DNA of 64,000 bases from Streptomyces eurocidicus (GTDB lineage Bacteria; Actinomycetota; Actinomycetes; Streptomycetales; Streptomycetaceae): contig NZ_LGUI01000008.1 of assembly GCF_002891295.1 (NCBI RefSeq), forward strand, positions 372,001 through 436,000, read 5' to 3'. Below, piece by piece: positions 1 to 8,832 of the stretch. Within the stretch, counting starts at the first letter, position 1, and every line of letters begins with the position of its first letter. The notes under the pieces were generated by a model. It was not told the origin of the DNA. It made no database searches and worked only from the letters and a program-made list of their open reading frames with translations. The position numbers and the translations under genes were made by a program.

Positions 1-2
1 AC

Positions 3-542
3 TTTCCATATTGGCAAGTAAGTGGCGTCCGCGATCCGACGGCCGCCCACCACTCCCGGCCCCAGGAGGCCCCCGTCCCTCCGAAGCGCACCTGGCCGGA
101 CTCCGTCACCCGCGCCGATCTCCCGTCATTCGCCCTGGTCAGTGCAGAGGACGACACGGAATGGGGCGTCTGCGCCGAGATGGAAGGGCTGTTCGCCGGC
201 CCGTACCGCCGGCCCTTTCCGCTGATCGGGTGCGACCCGGCCGGGCCCCTGCGCGACGCACTGGCGGGTGGCGAGCCCCGCCTCGGCGACCTCTGGGTGG
301 TGCCGCGGGCCGACGGGACGTGCCCCGAGGGGTCGGAGCGGCTCGACGCGTGGCCGTCGGAGGGCGTGCGGGTCGTCGGGCACCGGCCCCACCCGGGCAG
401 CGCCTCGCTGTGGGACGTCGACATCGAGGCCGCGGACGGCTCCCCGGAACCGCCCGACGACCCGTACCTCGGGGCCGGTGCGATGCTGCACGACGGGCGC
501 GAACCTCCGGGGAAGGGGCGGGCGGACGTCGTCCTCCGCTGA
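3..542 (+). CDS. Hypothetical protein, 5' end outside the window
   Basis: The frame is open from the left edge to a TGA at 540-542, giving 179 visible residues. No ATG or GTG occurs before codon 60, and the residues ahead of that Met already read like protein (acidic and Trp-containing), so the true start lies off the window. The visible part is soluble, rich in Asp, Pro and Gly, with no membrane segment or metal motif that I recognise. It converges on the MerR gene across a palindromic terminator. I do not recognise a family. Confidence 0.6.
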   Translation, partial: FPYWQVSGVRDPTAAHHSRPQEAPVPPKRTWPDSVTRADLPSFALVSAEDDTEWGVCAEMEGLFAGPYRRPFPLIGCDPAGPLRDALAGGEPRLGDLWVVPRADGTCPEGSERLDAWPSEGVRVVGHRPHPGSASLWDVDIEAADGSPEPPDDPYLGAGAMLHDGREPPGKGRADVVLR

Positions 543-655
543 CGGCCGCCCGGTCACGAAGGGCCGCCTTCGGCGCGAATAAGGCGTTTGGGCGGGTGAT
601 GTTCGGCTTCTTCTGCGGCTCCCGCACCTTCTTGCTTCAATTTCCTTGTGCGGGT

Positions 656-675
656 GCCCTGTCGCGCGACAGGGC
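656..675. terminator. Bidirectional terminator, 10-bp perfect arms
   Basis: GCCCTGTCGC is followed directly by its exact reverse complement. The palindrome sits between two converging genes, as expected of a shared terminator. A weaker 7-bp dyad (621-627 with 648-654) lies just before it. Confidence 0.55.
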
Positions 676-740
676 GAACCACTCCCCGTCGTGTGGGCCG
701 TACTTACGGCATGGGTCCGCCCACGCGATCGCCGCCGTCC

Positions 741-1574
741 TCAGCCGGGTCGGGCAGGTCCCGGCTCCTCGGCGGCGCCGTGCGCACCGAGCCATTCATC
801 GAGTTCGGTGCGCACGCGCCGGTCCATGGCCATCGCCACCTCCGCCTCCACCACCGTGCCCGCGAGCGGGCGCAGCTGTTCGAGGCTCTCGGTGATGCGG
901 GCGAGTTCGGCGGGAGGCACGGCCCGGCCCGACGCGGCGCGGGCGAGGGCGCCCGCCAGGACATGGGTGCGGATGAGGGTCGTGAAGGTCTCCGCGAGGG
1001 CGTCGGCGTGGACGCGGACCTCACGGCCGGCGGCCAGCACCGCCGCCAGCGGGACGCCGTGGGCCACCAGGGCCGTCGAGGCGTCGAGCAGGCGGCGGCT
1101 GATGTGGACGAGATCGTCGCCGTCCAGCCTGAGGTAGCCGATGTCCACGGAGGCCGTGAGGTTCTCCGGGGTGACCTCGCCCGGGAAGCGGTCGGCCAGT
1201 TCGGCCGGGGTGAGCCGGACCGCGGTCTCCGCCGACCAGGGGACGGTGATGGCGGCGCCCGCCAGCCCCAGGAGCTCCCCGACGTCCCGCCCGCACTCGA
1301 ACGCCGTGAGCAGCTCGGCGATGCCGCCCAGCGTGTGGCCGCGCTCCAGGAGCGCCGCGATGACGCGCAGCCGGGCCAGGTGATGCCCTCCGTACCAGGC
1401 GATGCGGCCCTCCCGGCGCGGCGGCGGGAGCAGTCTGCGCTCGCGGTAGAAGCGCACCGTGCGGACGGAGAGACCGGCCGCCTCGGCCAGCTCCGCGACC
1501 CGGTATTCGCGCGGTCCGGGCAGGGCGGCACGGCTCGCCTCGGCGGGCCCGGGGGCGCCTTCGTCACTCGCCAC
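741..1574 (-). CDS. MerR family transcriptional regulator
   Basis: A 277-aa regulator. Residues about 23-90 form the N-terminal winged helix-turn-helix typical of MerR proteins, with the sequence LSVRTVRFYRERRLLPPPRR followed by a helix that starts a coiled dimerisation region. The long C-terminal half has no conserved cysteines, so a metal effector is unlikely; effector unknown. The start is a GTG at 1574. A TAGGCT -10 box at 1586-1581 would put transcription initiation at or next to this GTG, so the mRNA may be leaderless; no Shine-Dalgarno is visible. A short CCCCCGGGGG palindrome at 1596-1605 lies in the would-be promoter spacer, where MerR proteins bind. It is divergent from the monooxygenase gene, its most obvious target (inference). 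Confidence 0.85.
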   Translation of the reverse strand: MASDEGAPGPAEASRAALPGPREYRVAELAEAAGLSVRTVRFYRERRLLPPPRREGRIAWYGGHHLARLRVIAALLERGHTLGGIAELLTAFECGRDVGELLGLAGAAITVPWSAETAVRLTPAELADRFPGEVTPENLTASVDIGYLRLDGDDLVHISRRLLDASTALVAHGVPLAAVLAAGREVRVHADALAETFTTLIRTHVLAGALARAASGRAVPPAELARITESLEQLRPLAGTVVEAEVAMAMDRRVRTELDEWLGAHGAAEEPGPARPG

Positions 1575-1680
1575 GCCCGCAGCCTATGCCTTTACGCCCC
1601 CGGGGGAAGCCCCCTCGAACCGCCGGTAACTTCCTTGCCCCGGGCCTCTATCGCTCCTTCGCCCACTGTCCTACGCTCCC

Positions 1681-1706
1681 ACCGTGCCAGCAATCACTGG
1701 CACGGT
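1681..1706. promoter_or_regulatory. Operator-like dyad before the monooxygenase gene
   Basis: ACCGTGCCAG (1681-1690) and its exact complement CTGGCACGGT (1697-1706) flank the 6-nt spacer CAATCA. The dyad ends 27 nt before the monooxygenase start, in the gap shared with the divergent MerR gene. It could be a regulator site or a 5'-UTR hairpin. Confidence 0.45.
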
Positions 1707-1733
1707 CGACGCGAGTGACCGGAAGGCGGCGGC

Positions 1734-3275
1734 ATGGCCGAGCACGAGCACGAGCACACACGGGTGGCGGTGATCGGGTCCGGATTCGGCGGCCTCGGGG
1801 CGGCCGTGCGATTGCGCCGCGAGGGCATCACGGACTTCGTCGTCCTGGAGCGGGCCGACTCGATCGGCGGCACCTGGCGGGACAACTCCTATCCCGGCTG
1901 CGCCTGTGACGTCCCCTCCCACCTCTACTCCTTCTCCTTCGCCCCCAATCCCCGCTGGCCCCGCAACTTCTCCGGCCAGCCGCACATCCGCGCCTATCTG
2001 GAGCACGTCGCCGACACCTTCGGCCTCCGCCCCCACCTGCGCCTCGGCTGTGAGGTGCGCGGCCTGCGCTGGGACGCCGACCGGCTGCTCTGGGAGATCG
2101 ACACCGCCACCGGCCCGCGCACCGCCGACGTCGTCGTCTCCGCGTGCGGCCCCCTCTCCGACCCCAGCGTCCCCGACGTCCCCGGCCTGGACTCCTTCCC
2201 CGGCAAGGTCTTCCACTCCGCCCGTTGGGATCACTCCTACGAGCTGCGCGGCAAGCGCCTCGCCGTCGTCGGCACCGGCGCCTCCGCCATCCAGATCGTC
2301 CCGGCCGTCCAGCCCGACGTCGGCCGGCTGACCCTCTTCCAGCGCACCGCGCCCTGGGTGCTGCCCCGCGCCGACCGCCGCATCACCGCCGCCGAGCGCT
2401 GGCTGCACACCCGGCTGCCCGCGACCCGTGTCATGCGCCGCGGGTTCCTCTGGGGCGTACGCGAAGCGCAGGTCAGCGTCTTCACCAAGCGCCCGGAACG
2501 TTTCGGCCTGGTGGAGAACGTCGCCAGGACGCATCTGCGCAAGGCCGTCAAGGATCCCGCGCTACGGGCCGCGCTCACCCCCGACTACCGCATCGGCTGC
2601 AAGCGGATCCTGCTCTCCAACGACTACTACCCCGCCCTCACCCGGCCCAATGTGGACGTGGTGGCCGCGGGCCTCGCCGAGGTCCGCGGGGCGACGCTGA
2701 TCGCCTCCGACGGCACGGAGACGGAGGCCGACGCGATCGTCTTCGGCACCGGGTTCCGGGTGACCGACGTGCCGATGGCCGGGTCCGTGACCGGTGTCGA
2801 CGGCGTCACCCTCGCCGAGGCGTGGCGGGGCGGCATGGCCACCCTGCGCGGCGCCACCGTCCACGGCTTCCCCAACTTCCTGATGATCCTCGGCCCCAAC
2901 ACCGGCCTCGGCAACAGCTCGATGATCCTGATGATCGAGTCCCAGCTGAACTATCTCGCCGACTACATGCGCCAGTTGGACACCCTCGGCGGCCGTGCGG
3001 CGCTCGACGCCCGCCGCTCCGCCATGGGCGTCTGGAACCGCGGCCTCCAGTCGCGGATGCGGCGTACGGTCTGGAGCACCGGGGGCTGCCGCAGCTGGTA
3101 TCTGGACGACGAGGGCCGCAACACCACCCTCTGGCCGGACACCACCGCCGCGTTCCGCCGCGCCACCCGGCGCGTCGACCTCACCGAGTACCAGCTGCTA
3201 CGGGCACCCAGGGCCGGTACGGCCGCACCCGCACCGGCAACCACACCCGGCACCGTCACGGAGGCAGCGCGATGA
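1734..3275 (+). CDS. Baeyer-Villiger-type flavin monooxygenase
   Basis: A 513-aa class B flavoprotein monooxygenase. A Rossmann FAD site GSGFGG lies at residues 15-20 and a second, NADPH-binding GTGASA at about 179-184. Between them F155-PGKVFHSAR-W165 matches the Baeyer-Villiger fingerprint FxGxxxHxxxW. The enzymes use NADPH and O2 to insert oxygen into ketones or hydroxylate small substrates; the substrate here is unknown. Length is normal for the family and the protein is soluble. RBS GGAAGG precedes the ATG. The stop overlaps the next gene's start (ATGA, 3272-3275), so it is translationally coupled to an SDR that could supply or consume a ketone (inference). Confidence 0.9.
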   Translation: MAEHEHEHTRVAVIGSGFGGLGAAVRLRREGITDFVVLERADSIGGTWRDNSYPGCACDVPSHLYSFSFAPNPRWPRNFSGQPHIRAYLEHVADTFGLRPHLRLGCEVRGLRWDADRLLWEIDTATGPRTADVVVSACGPLSDPSVPDVPGLDSFPGKVFHSARWDHSYELRGKRLAVVGTGASAIQIVPAVQPDVGRLTLFQRTAPWVLPRADRRITAAERWLHTRLPATRVMRRGFLWGVREAQVSVFTKRPERFGLVENVARTHLRKAVKDPALRAALTPDYRIGCKRILLSNDYYPALTRPNVDVVAAGLAEVRGATLIASDGTETEADAIVFGTGFRVTDVPMAGSVTGVDGVTLAEAWRGGMATLRGATVHGFPNFLMILGPNTGLGNSSMILMIESQLNYLADYMRQLDTLGGRAALDARRSAMGVWNRGLQSRMRRTVWSTGGCRSWYLDDEGRNTTLWPDTTAAFRRATRRVDLTEYQLLRAPRAGTAAPAPATTPGTVTEAAR

Positions 3276-4168
3276 GCGGACGTACCCCCCTGGAAGGCCA
3301 GGTCGCCGTGGTCACCGGGGCCGCGCGCGGGGTCGGGGAGCAGCTCGCCCGCAAGCTCTCCGCCCGGGGCGCCAAGGTCGCGCTGGTCGGCCTGGAGCCC
3401 GACGAGCTGCGCCGTGTCGCCCGCTCGCTCCACGAGGACGCGGCCCACTGGCACGCCGACGTCACCGACCACGAGGCGATGGCCGAGGTCGCCGCCGAGG
3501 TCAAGGCCCGGTTCGGCAAGGTGGACGTCGTCGTCGCCAACGCGGGCATCGCGGGCGGCGGCCCCTTCACCGGCTCCGATCCACAGACGTGGCGGCGCGT
3601 CGTCGAGGTCAACCTCATCGGCAGCGCCGTCACCGGCCGCGCCTTCCTGCCCGTGCTGGCCGAGAGCCGCGGCTATCTCCTCCAGATCGCCTCCCTCGCC
3701 GCCCTCGCCCCGGCGCCCATGATGAGCGCGTACTGCGCCTCGAAGTCCGGCGTCGAGGCGTACGCGCACTGTCTGCGCGCCGAGGTCGGCCACCAGGGCG
3801 TACGGGTCGGCGTCGGCTATCTCACCTGGACCGACACCGACATGGTGCGCGGGGCCGACGAGAACGACGTGATGCGCGAGATGCGGCAGCGCCTGCCGTG
3901 GCCCCTGAGCCGCACCTATCCGCTGGGTCCGGCCGTCGACCGTCTGGTCGCCGGCATCGAGCGGCGCTCCGCCCACGTCTACGCGCAGAGCTGGCTGCGC
4001 GGCCTCCAGCCCGTACGCGGCCTGCTGCCCGGCCCCCTCGCGCTGGGCGCCCGGCGCGAGATGCGCCGGTTCGGGCCGAGGCTGGAAGGGATGCGGGGCG
4101 GGCTGGTGGGCGCGGGCGGCGCGGCGGACGAGAAGGCCCGTGCGGAGCGGCCCGGGGGCCGGGCGTAG
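3272..4168 (+). CDS. Short-chain dehydrogenase/reductase
   Basis: A 298-aa classical SDR. The cofactor motif TGAARGVG is at residues 15-22, the structural NAG is in VVANAG, and the catalytic Ser and YxxxK are in LLQIAS and YCASK. The enzyme interconverts alcohols and ketones with NAD(P)H. The C-terminus is about 40 residues longer than minimal SDRs and basic, as in SDRs encoded beside flavin monooxygenases in actinobacteria. The start is fixed by the ATGA overlap with the monooxygenase. Substrate unknown. Confidence 0.9.
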   Translation: MSGRTPLEGQVAVVTGAARGVGEQLARKLSARGAKVALVGLEPDELRRVARSLHEDAAHWHADVTDHEAMAEVAAEVKARFGKVDVVVANAGIAGGGPFTGSDPQTWRRVVEVNLIGSAVTGRAFLPVLAESRGYLLQIASLAALAPAPMMSAYCASKSGVEAYAHCLRAEVGHQGVRVGVGYLTWTDTDMVRGADENDVMREMRQRLPWPLSRTYPLGPAVDRLVAGIERRSAHVYAQSWLRGLQPVRGLLPGPLALGARREMRRFGPRLEGMRGGLVGAGGAADEKARAERPGGRA

Positions 4169-4270
4169 CGTTCCGTAATCGTCCGATATGCGCGCCGTGG
4201 GGGTGCGTGCCACGCTGATCCGGGGCGGTCGTCCGCCCCCATCCCCCCACCCCGCTAGGAGTGAACCAGC

Positions 4271-4459
4271 ATGGGTATCAAGGACGAGATGCAGGCCAAG
4301 GCCCAGCAGGCCAAGCAGAAGCTGCAGGGCAAGCAGGACGAGGCCAAGCAGCGCGGCCAGAGCGAGCAGGAGCGGCTCCGCCAGCGCGCGGAACAGGCCC
4401 GTCAGAAGGGCCAGCAGTCCTTCGACGACATCCAGGACGATCTGGACGACCGCACCTGA
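4271..4459 (+). CDS. Small charged helical protein, CsbD-like
   Basis: A 62-aa protein that is almost entirely Lys, Gln, Glu, Ala, Arg and Asp, predicted to be one long helix. It resembles the CsbD/YjbJ class of small stress-induced hydrophilic proteins in size and composition, but I see no diagnostic motif. AGGAG at 4257-4261 lies 9 nt before the ATG. A very strong hairpin follows about 35 nt after the stop, so it is probably a short single-gene transcript. Confidence 0.75.
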   Translation: MGIKDEMQAKAQQAKQKLQGKQDEAKQRGQSEQERLRQRAEQARQKGQQSFDDIQDDLDDRT

Positions 4460-4493
4460 CGTCCTGCGCGCAGTCGTAAGAAGAAGCAGTCGT

Positions 4494-4538
4494 AAGAAGT
4501 AAGGGGCACTCCCCATTGGGGAGTGCCCCTTACTTCTT
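4494..4538. terminator. Perfect 21-bp stem, 3-nt loop, bidirectional terminator
   Basis: Arms 4494-4514 and 4518-4538 are exact reverse complements with loop ATT. Each arm begins or ends in AAGAAGTAAGG or its complement, so either strand gives a T-rich tail. It sits between the converging small-protein and tricorn genes. A direct repeat of GCCCCTTACTTCTT follows at 4539-4552. Confidence 0.85.
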
Positions 4539-4565
4539 GCCCCTTACTTCTTACGTCTTCTCCGC

Positions 4566-7500
4566 TCACCTCGGCGGCAGCTCCGGCCGCCTCAGGTCCG
4601 GCGCCCCCGAGTAGTCCGGCGGGTTCGCCGCCCCGTGCCGCTCCAGCAGGTCGAGCGCCACCCGCACCGCGTCGTCGAGCTGCTTGTGCCGGCCCTCCGC
4701 CCAGTCCAGCGGGGTGCGGTCGATCTCGATGTCGGGCTCGACGCCGTGGTTCTCCACGCCCCAGCCGTACGCGTCGAACCACGCGGCGTTCATGGGCACG
4801 GTGATCGCGGTGCCGTCGCCCAGCCGGTGCCGCCCGGTCATCCCGACCACGCCGCCCCAGGTGCGCAGGCCCACCACCGGCCCGATGCCCTGGAGCCGGA
4901 AGGCCGCGGTGATCATGTCGCCGTCGGAGGAGGTCATCTCGTCCGCGATCGCGACGACCGGCCCGCGCGGCGCGTTGCTCGCGTAGGAGACCGGCTGGGC
5001 GTCCCGCGTCAGGTCCCAGCCGACGATCGTGCGGGTCAGCTTCTCCACCACCAGCTCGCTGATGTTGCCGCCCGCGTTGCCCCGTACGTCCACGATCAGC
5101 GCCGGCCGCGACATCTCCATCCGCAGGTCGCGGTTGAACTGCGCCCAGCCGGAGCCGCCCATGTCGGGGATGTGCAGATAGCCGCACTTGCCGCCGCTGA
5201 GCTCCCGGACGACCGCGCGGCGCTTGGCCACCCAGTCCTGGTAGCGCAGCGGCCGCTCGTCGACCAGCGGCACGACGGCCACCCGGCGGGCCGGACCCTC
5301 GCCCTCCGGCGGCCGGAAGGTCAGCTCCACGGTCGTGCCGCCCGCCGCCGACAGCAGCGGGTACGGGCCCGCCACCGGGTCGACCGGCCGGCCGTCGACG
5401 TGGGTGAGCGCGGCGCCCTCCCGGATGCCCGAACCGGCCAGCGGGGAGCGCGCCTTGGAGTCGGAGGAGTCGCCGGGCAGGATGCGGCGCACGGTCCAGG
5501 AGCCGTCCTTGCCCCGGACCAGGTTGGCGCCCAGCAGCCCGATGGCCCGCTGGTAGTGCGGCGGGCCCTCGTTGCGGCGGGCCGGGACGACGTAGGCGTG
5601 CGAGGTGCCCAGCTCGCCGAGGACCTCGCGCAGCAGGTCCGCGAAGTCGTCGGGGGTGGCGACCCGTTCGACCAGCGGCCGGTACTGCGCCAGCACCGCG
5701 TCCCAGTCGACGCCGCACATCCCCGGCTCCCAGAAGTACGCGCGGACGATCCGGCCGGCCTCCTCGTACGCCTGCCGCCACTCGGCCGCCGGGTCCACCT
5801 CGTGCAGGATGCGCCGCATGTCGATGAAGACGGTGGAGTCCAGGTCGCCGACGTCCGTGGCGGGCACGGCGCGCAGCTCGCCCTCGTCGTTGACGACCAG
5901 CCGGGAGCCGTCGCCGCTGACCGCGAACCAGTCGAGCGAGCTGGTGAGTTCGGTGCGCTTGGCCTTCGCCAGGTCGAAGTGTTCGAGCGTGGGGCGGCCC
6001 GAGGTGTCGGCGGGGTTGGCGAACGTCTCGCCGAGGGCGCCGGAGATCGGCCAGCGCAGCCAGACCAGGCCGCCGCCGCTGACCGGGTAGAGCGCCGAGT
6101 ACTTCGAGGCGGCCACCGGGAACGGCGTCACCCGGCTCTCCAGCCCCTCCACCTCCACCAGCGTCGCCCCGTCCGCACCGCCGTTCTCGTCCGAGTCCAG
6201 CCCGCCGGCCGCCGGTCTGCCCTCCGCCGACAGCGCGAACGGCGAGGGCGTCGCGGACGACAGCGGTACGAGGTAGGGACGGCAGCCCAGCGGGAACGAG
6301 AGGTCGCCGGTGTGGACGTCGTAGACGGGGTCGAAGCCGCGCCAGGAGAGGAAGGCGAGATAGCGGCCGTCGCGGGTGAAGACGGGCTGCTCGTCCTCGA
6401 AGCGGCCGTTGGTGACGTCGACGATCAGCCGGTCCGAGAGCCGGGCGATCTTGATCTGGCGCAGGGAGCGGCCGATGCCGGGGTGCGACCAGGTCAGCCA
6501 CGCGGAGTCGGGGGAGAAGGCGAGGTCGCGTACGGGGCCGTTGGTGGAGCGGATGAGCTCGCTGACGACGGCTGCCTCGCCGGACCCACCGGCCTTGCCC
6601 GCTTCACCCGCCTCTGCCGCCTGCTCTGTCTTCGCCGCCTCACCTGTCTCCGCCGCTTCCTCTGTTTTCACCGCCTCACCTGTCTCCGCCGCCTCACCCG
6701 TAGTCGTGTCCACGAGCAGCAGCCGCCCGTCGTGCGCGGCGACCGCCAGCCGCTCGCCGTCCGGTGACGCGAGCAGCTCCTGCACCCGGCCGATCCGGCC
6801 CGCCGCGAGGCGCCGGGGTTCGCTGGGCCCGGCGGCGCGCGGGAGCTGCGCGATCTCGATCGCGTCCTCGCCCGCCGCGTCCGTCACATAGGCCACCTGC
6901 CCGGTGGAACCGAGCATCTCCGGCAGCCGGACCCGGACGCCCGGGGTGTCGGCGATCGTCCGGGCCGGGCCGTCGCGGTGGGTGAGCCAGTAGAGGCTGC
7001 CGCGCACCTGGACGGCGCTGGCCCGGCCGGTCCCGTCCACCGCCAGCGCGTCGACGTGGGAGGCGGCCTGCACCTGGTACGTACGCCGGCCGGCGCGCGG
7101 TCCGCCGAGGCGTACGTCCAGCCGGCGCGGGGTGCCCCGGGGGCCGAAGTCGTCGGCCAGCCACAGCTCGCCCGCGCACTGGTAGACGACGCGGGTGCCG
7201 TCGGTCGAGGCGTGCCGGGCGTAGAAGGCGTCATGGTCGGTGTGGCGGCGGAGGTCGGAGCTGTCGGGGAGGCAGGAGTAGAGGTTGCCGACGCCCTCGT
7301 GGTCGGAGAGGAAGGCGATCCGGTCGCCGACGAACATCGGTGACTCCAGATGGCCGCCCAGCTCCGGGAGCAGCCGGGTGCCGTGCAGCCACAGCCGGCC
7401 GGTGGCCCCGCCGCGGTAGCGCTTCCAGGCGGCGGGCTCGTGCGGTGGCTTGCCCGCCAGCAGCAGTGTCTTGTGGTCCGCGCCGCGCGTCGCGATGTCC

Positions 7501-7955
7501 GAGACCGGGCCCCAGGGGAGCCGGCCGCCGGGGCTGCCGTCGGTGGGCAGCCGGTAGGCCCAGGAGAAGTAGGAGAAGGGCTGGCCGTGGGAGGAGACGG
7601 CGAGGATGTCGCAGGCGCCGTGCTCGTCGGGCGGCGCCCAGCCGCAGACGCGGGTGTCGCTGCTGCCCCAGTAGGTGAGGCGGCGGGCGGGGCCGCCGGC
7701 CACGGAGGCGAGGTGGATCTCGGGGTCGAGGCTGCGCCAGGTGGTGAAGGCGATGTGCCGGCCGTCGGGCGAGAAGCGGGGGTGCCCCACCCGGGTCCGG
7801 TCGACGGTCAGCCGCCAGGCCCGCCCGGCGGTGCCCTCGCCCAGGGGGGCCAGGGGTGCCACCCAGAGATCGTCCTCGGCGGTGAAGCAGAGGAGATCGC
7901 CGTGCAGATGGGGAAATCGGAGATACGCGCCAGGGTCCTCTCTCACCCCACCCAT
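4566..7955 (-). CDS. Tricorn-like S41 serine protease
   Basis: About 1129 aa, a tricorn protease homologue that would trim peptides downstream of the proteasome in the cytoplasm. The N-terminal two thirds hold WD/PD40-type propeller repeats (for example PRFSPDGRHIAF, LAFSPDSAWLTW, PVFTRDGRYLAF). A PDZ domain and the C-terminal S41 core follow, with GNAGGNISE and the nucleophile region DEMTSSDGDMI. I chose the ATG at 7955, which starts at the conserved propeller; an upstream in-frame ATG at 8006 would add 17 residues and abut the operator at 8007-8030. Neither start has a strong RBS. About 36 residues (from 416) between propeller blades are a degenerate 6-residue Glu/Ala/Gly/Thr/Lys repeat. 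Confidence 0.88.
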   Translation of the reverse strand: MGGVREDPGAYLRFPHLHGDLLCFTAEDDLWVAPLAPLGEGTAGRAWRLTVDRTRVGHPRFSPDGRHIAFTTWRSLDPEIHLASVAGGPARRLTYWGSSDTRVCGWAPPDEHGACDILAVSSHGQPFSYFSWAYRLPTDGSPGGRLPWGPVSDIATRGADHKTLLLAGKPPHEPAAWKRYRGGATGRLWLHGTRLLPELGGHLESPMFVGDRIAFLSDHEGVGNLYSCLPDSSDLRRHTDHDAFYARHASTDGTRVVYQCAGELWLADDFGPRGTPRRLDVRLGGPRAGRRTYQVQAASHVDALAVDGTGRASAVQVRGSLYWLTHRDGPARTIADTPGVRVRLPEMLGSTGQVAYVTDAAGEDAIEIAQLPRAAGPSEPRRLAAGRIGRVQELLASPDGERLAVAAHDGRLLLVDTTTGEAAETGEAVKTEEAAETGEAAKTEQAAEAGEAGKAGGSGEAAVVSELIRSTNGPVRDLAFSPDSAWLTWSHPGIGRSLRQIKIARLSDRLIVDVTNGRFEDEQPVFTRDGRYLAFLSWRGFDPVYDVHTGDLSFPLGCRPYLVPLSSATPSPFALSAEGRPAAGGLDSDENGGADGATLVEVEGLESRVTPFPVAASKYSALYPVSGGGLVWLRWPISGALGETFANPADTSGRPTLEHFDLAKAKRTELTSSLDWFAVSGDGSRLVVNDEGELRAVPATDVGDLDSTVFIDMRRILHEVDPAAEWRQAYEEAGRIVRAYFWEPGMCGVDWDAVLAQYRPLVERVATPDDFADLLREVLGELGTSHAYVVPARRNEGPPHYQRAIGLLGANLVRGKDGSWTVRRILPGDSSDSKARSPLAGSGIREGAALTHVDGRPVDPVAGPYPLLSAAGGTTVELTFRPPEGEGPARRVAVVPLVDERPLRYQDWVAKRRAVVRELSGGKCGYLHIPDMGGSGWAQFNRDLRMEMSRPALIVDVRGNAGGNISELVVEKLTRTIVGWDLTRDAQPVSYASNAPRGPVVAIADEMTSSDGDMITAAFRLQGIGPVVGLRTWGGVVGMTGRHRLGDGTAITVPMNAAWFDAYGWGVENHGVEPDIEIDRTPLDWAEGRHKQLDDAVRVALDLLERHGAANPPDYSGAPDLRRPELPPR
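6601..6708 (-). repeat. Six 18-bp tandem repeats inside the tricorn gene
   Basis: Six in-frame 18-nt units, the third (6637-6654) and fifth (6673-6690) identical. They encode alternating hexapeptides such as GEAAET and GEAAKT. The array falls in a loop region of the propeller half and looks like a slippage-prone linker. Confidence 0.8.
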
Positions 7956-8006
7956 GGTTTCGGCCCGGGCGGGGCGCGGCAACTCGGTCACCGTGACGGA
8001 GAACAC

Positions 8007-8030
8007 CAGCGAAACGACGTCGTTTCGCTG
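8007..8030. promoter_or_regulatory. 24-bp perfect palindrome, likely TetR operator 1
   Basis: Left arm CAGCGAAACGAC and its exact complement GTCGTTTCGCTG, centred at 8018/8019. It lies between the tricorn gene and the TetR gene and shares the GAAAC/GTTTC half-site with 8055-8069, so it is probably bound by the TetR protein encoded next door. Confidence 0.75.
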
Positions 8031-8054
8031 CGCCGCGTCGTAGGCTCGATGTGT

Positions 8055-8069
8055 ACGAAACCGTTTCGT
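8055..8069. promoter_or_regulatory. Second GAAAC/GTTTC palindrome, likely TetR operator 2
   Basis: ACGAAAC-C-GTTTCGT, 7-bp arms around one base, 45 nt before the TetR start. The two operators flank a possible -10 box TAGGCT at 8041-8046, consistent with autorepression. Confidence 0.65.
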
Positions 8070-8113
8070 TCAGTTAGTTCCAGTTCACCGGTCAGCCGGA
8101 AGGGAGGCGTGGC

Positions 8114-8713
8114 ATGTCGACGGAATCACCCACTCCGGCGGTGCGACGCACCCGGCTGACCCCCGAGCGCGAGGCCGAGCTCTACGAAGCCGTGCTCGAC
8201 ATCCTGCGTGAGGTCGGCTACGACGCCCTCACCATGGACGCCGTCGCGGCCCGTACGCACTCCAGCAAAGCCACCCTCTACCGCCAGTGGAAGGGCAAGC
8301 CGGAGCTGGTGGTGAGCGCCCTGCGCCACAAGAAGCCGATCAAGCTGGCGGACATCGACACCGGTTCGGTGCGCGGTGACCTCCAGGCCATGGTGTGCGA
8401 GGCCGACGATGCGCAGATGGAACAGGACGCCGCCCTTATGCGGGGTCTGGGGCACGCGATCCACACGAACCCCGATCTCCACCGCGCGCTGCGCGAGCTG
8501 CTGATCGAGCCGGAGATGGCCGGCATGGAAGCCATGCTGCGGCGCGCGGTCGACCGGGGCGAGATCGCCGCGGGCACCCTCGCGCTGGATTTCGTCCCGC
8601 ACATGATGCTCGGTGCCTTCCTCACCCGGCCGCTGGTCGAGGACCGGAACGCCGACCCCGTGTACCTGAGCCGCTACATCGATGCCGTGGTCCTCCCCGC
8701 CCTCGGCCTGTAG
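8114..8713 (+). CDS. TetR family repressor of the MMPL exporter
   Basis: A 199-aa TetR regulator. The N-terminal HTH spans about residues 18-65, with MDAVAARTHSSKATLYRQWK as turn and recognition helix; the C-terminal half is a TetR_C ligand domain. GGGAGG precedes the ATG. It lies 119 nt before, and on the same strand as, an MMPL transporter gene, the usual repressor/exporter arrangement. Two matched palindromes upstream suggest that it represses its own promoter and perhaps the divergent tricorn gene. Ligand unknown. Confidence 0.9.
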   Translation: MSTESPTPAVRRTRLTPEREAELYEAVLDILREVGYDALTMDAVAARTHSSKATLYRQWKGKPELVVSALRHKKPIKLADIDTGSVRGDLQAMVCEADDAQMEQDAALMRGLGHAIHTNPDLHRALRELLIEPEMAGMEAMLRRAVDRGEIAAGTLALDFVPHMMLGAFLTRPLVEDRNADPVYLSRYIDAVVLPALGL

Positions 8714-8832
8714 CTCGGGCTTCTTCTCTCCCCACCACCCCCACACCTCCCACCTGACGCGCCGCTCTCGTCGTCGGGCTGGCTCCCCATGCCCTGTTCG
8801 TCCACCTGATCCGACGGGAGCACGACCTTCTC

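Noticed and set aside
4402..6501. Long minus-strand frame overlapping the tricorn gene (699 codons)
   Set aside because: Arg/Pro/Gly-rich low-complexity translation in the wrong frame of a clear protease gene; a GC-rich shadow.
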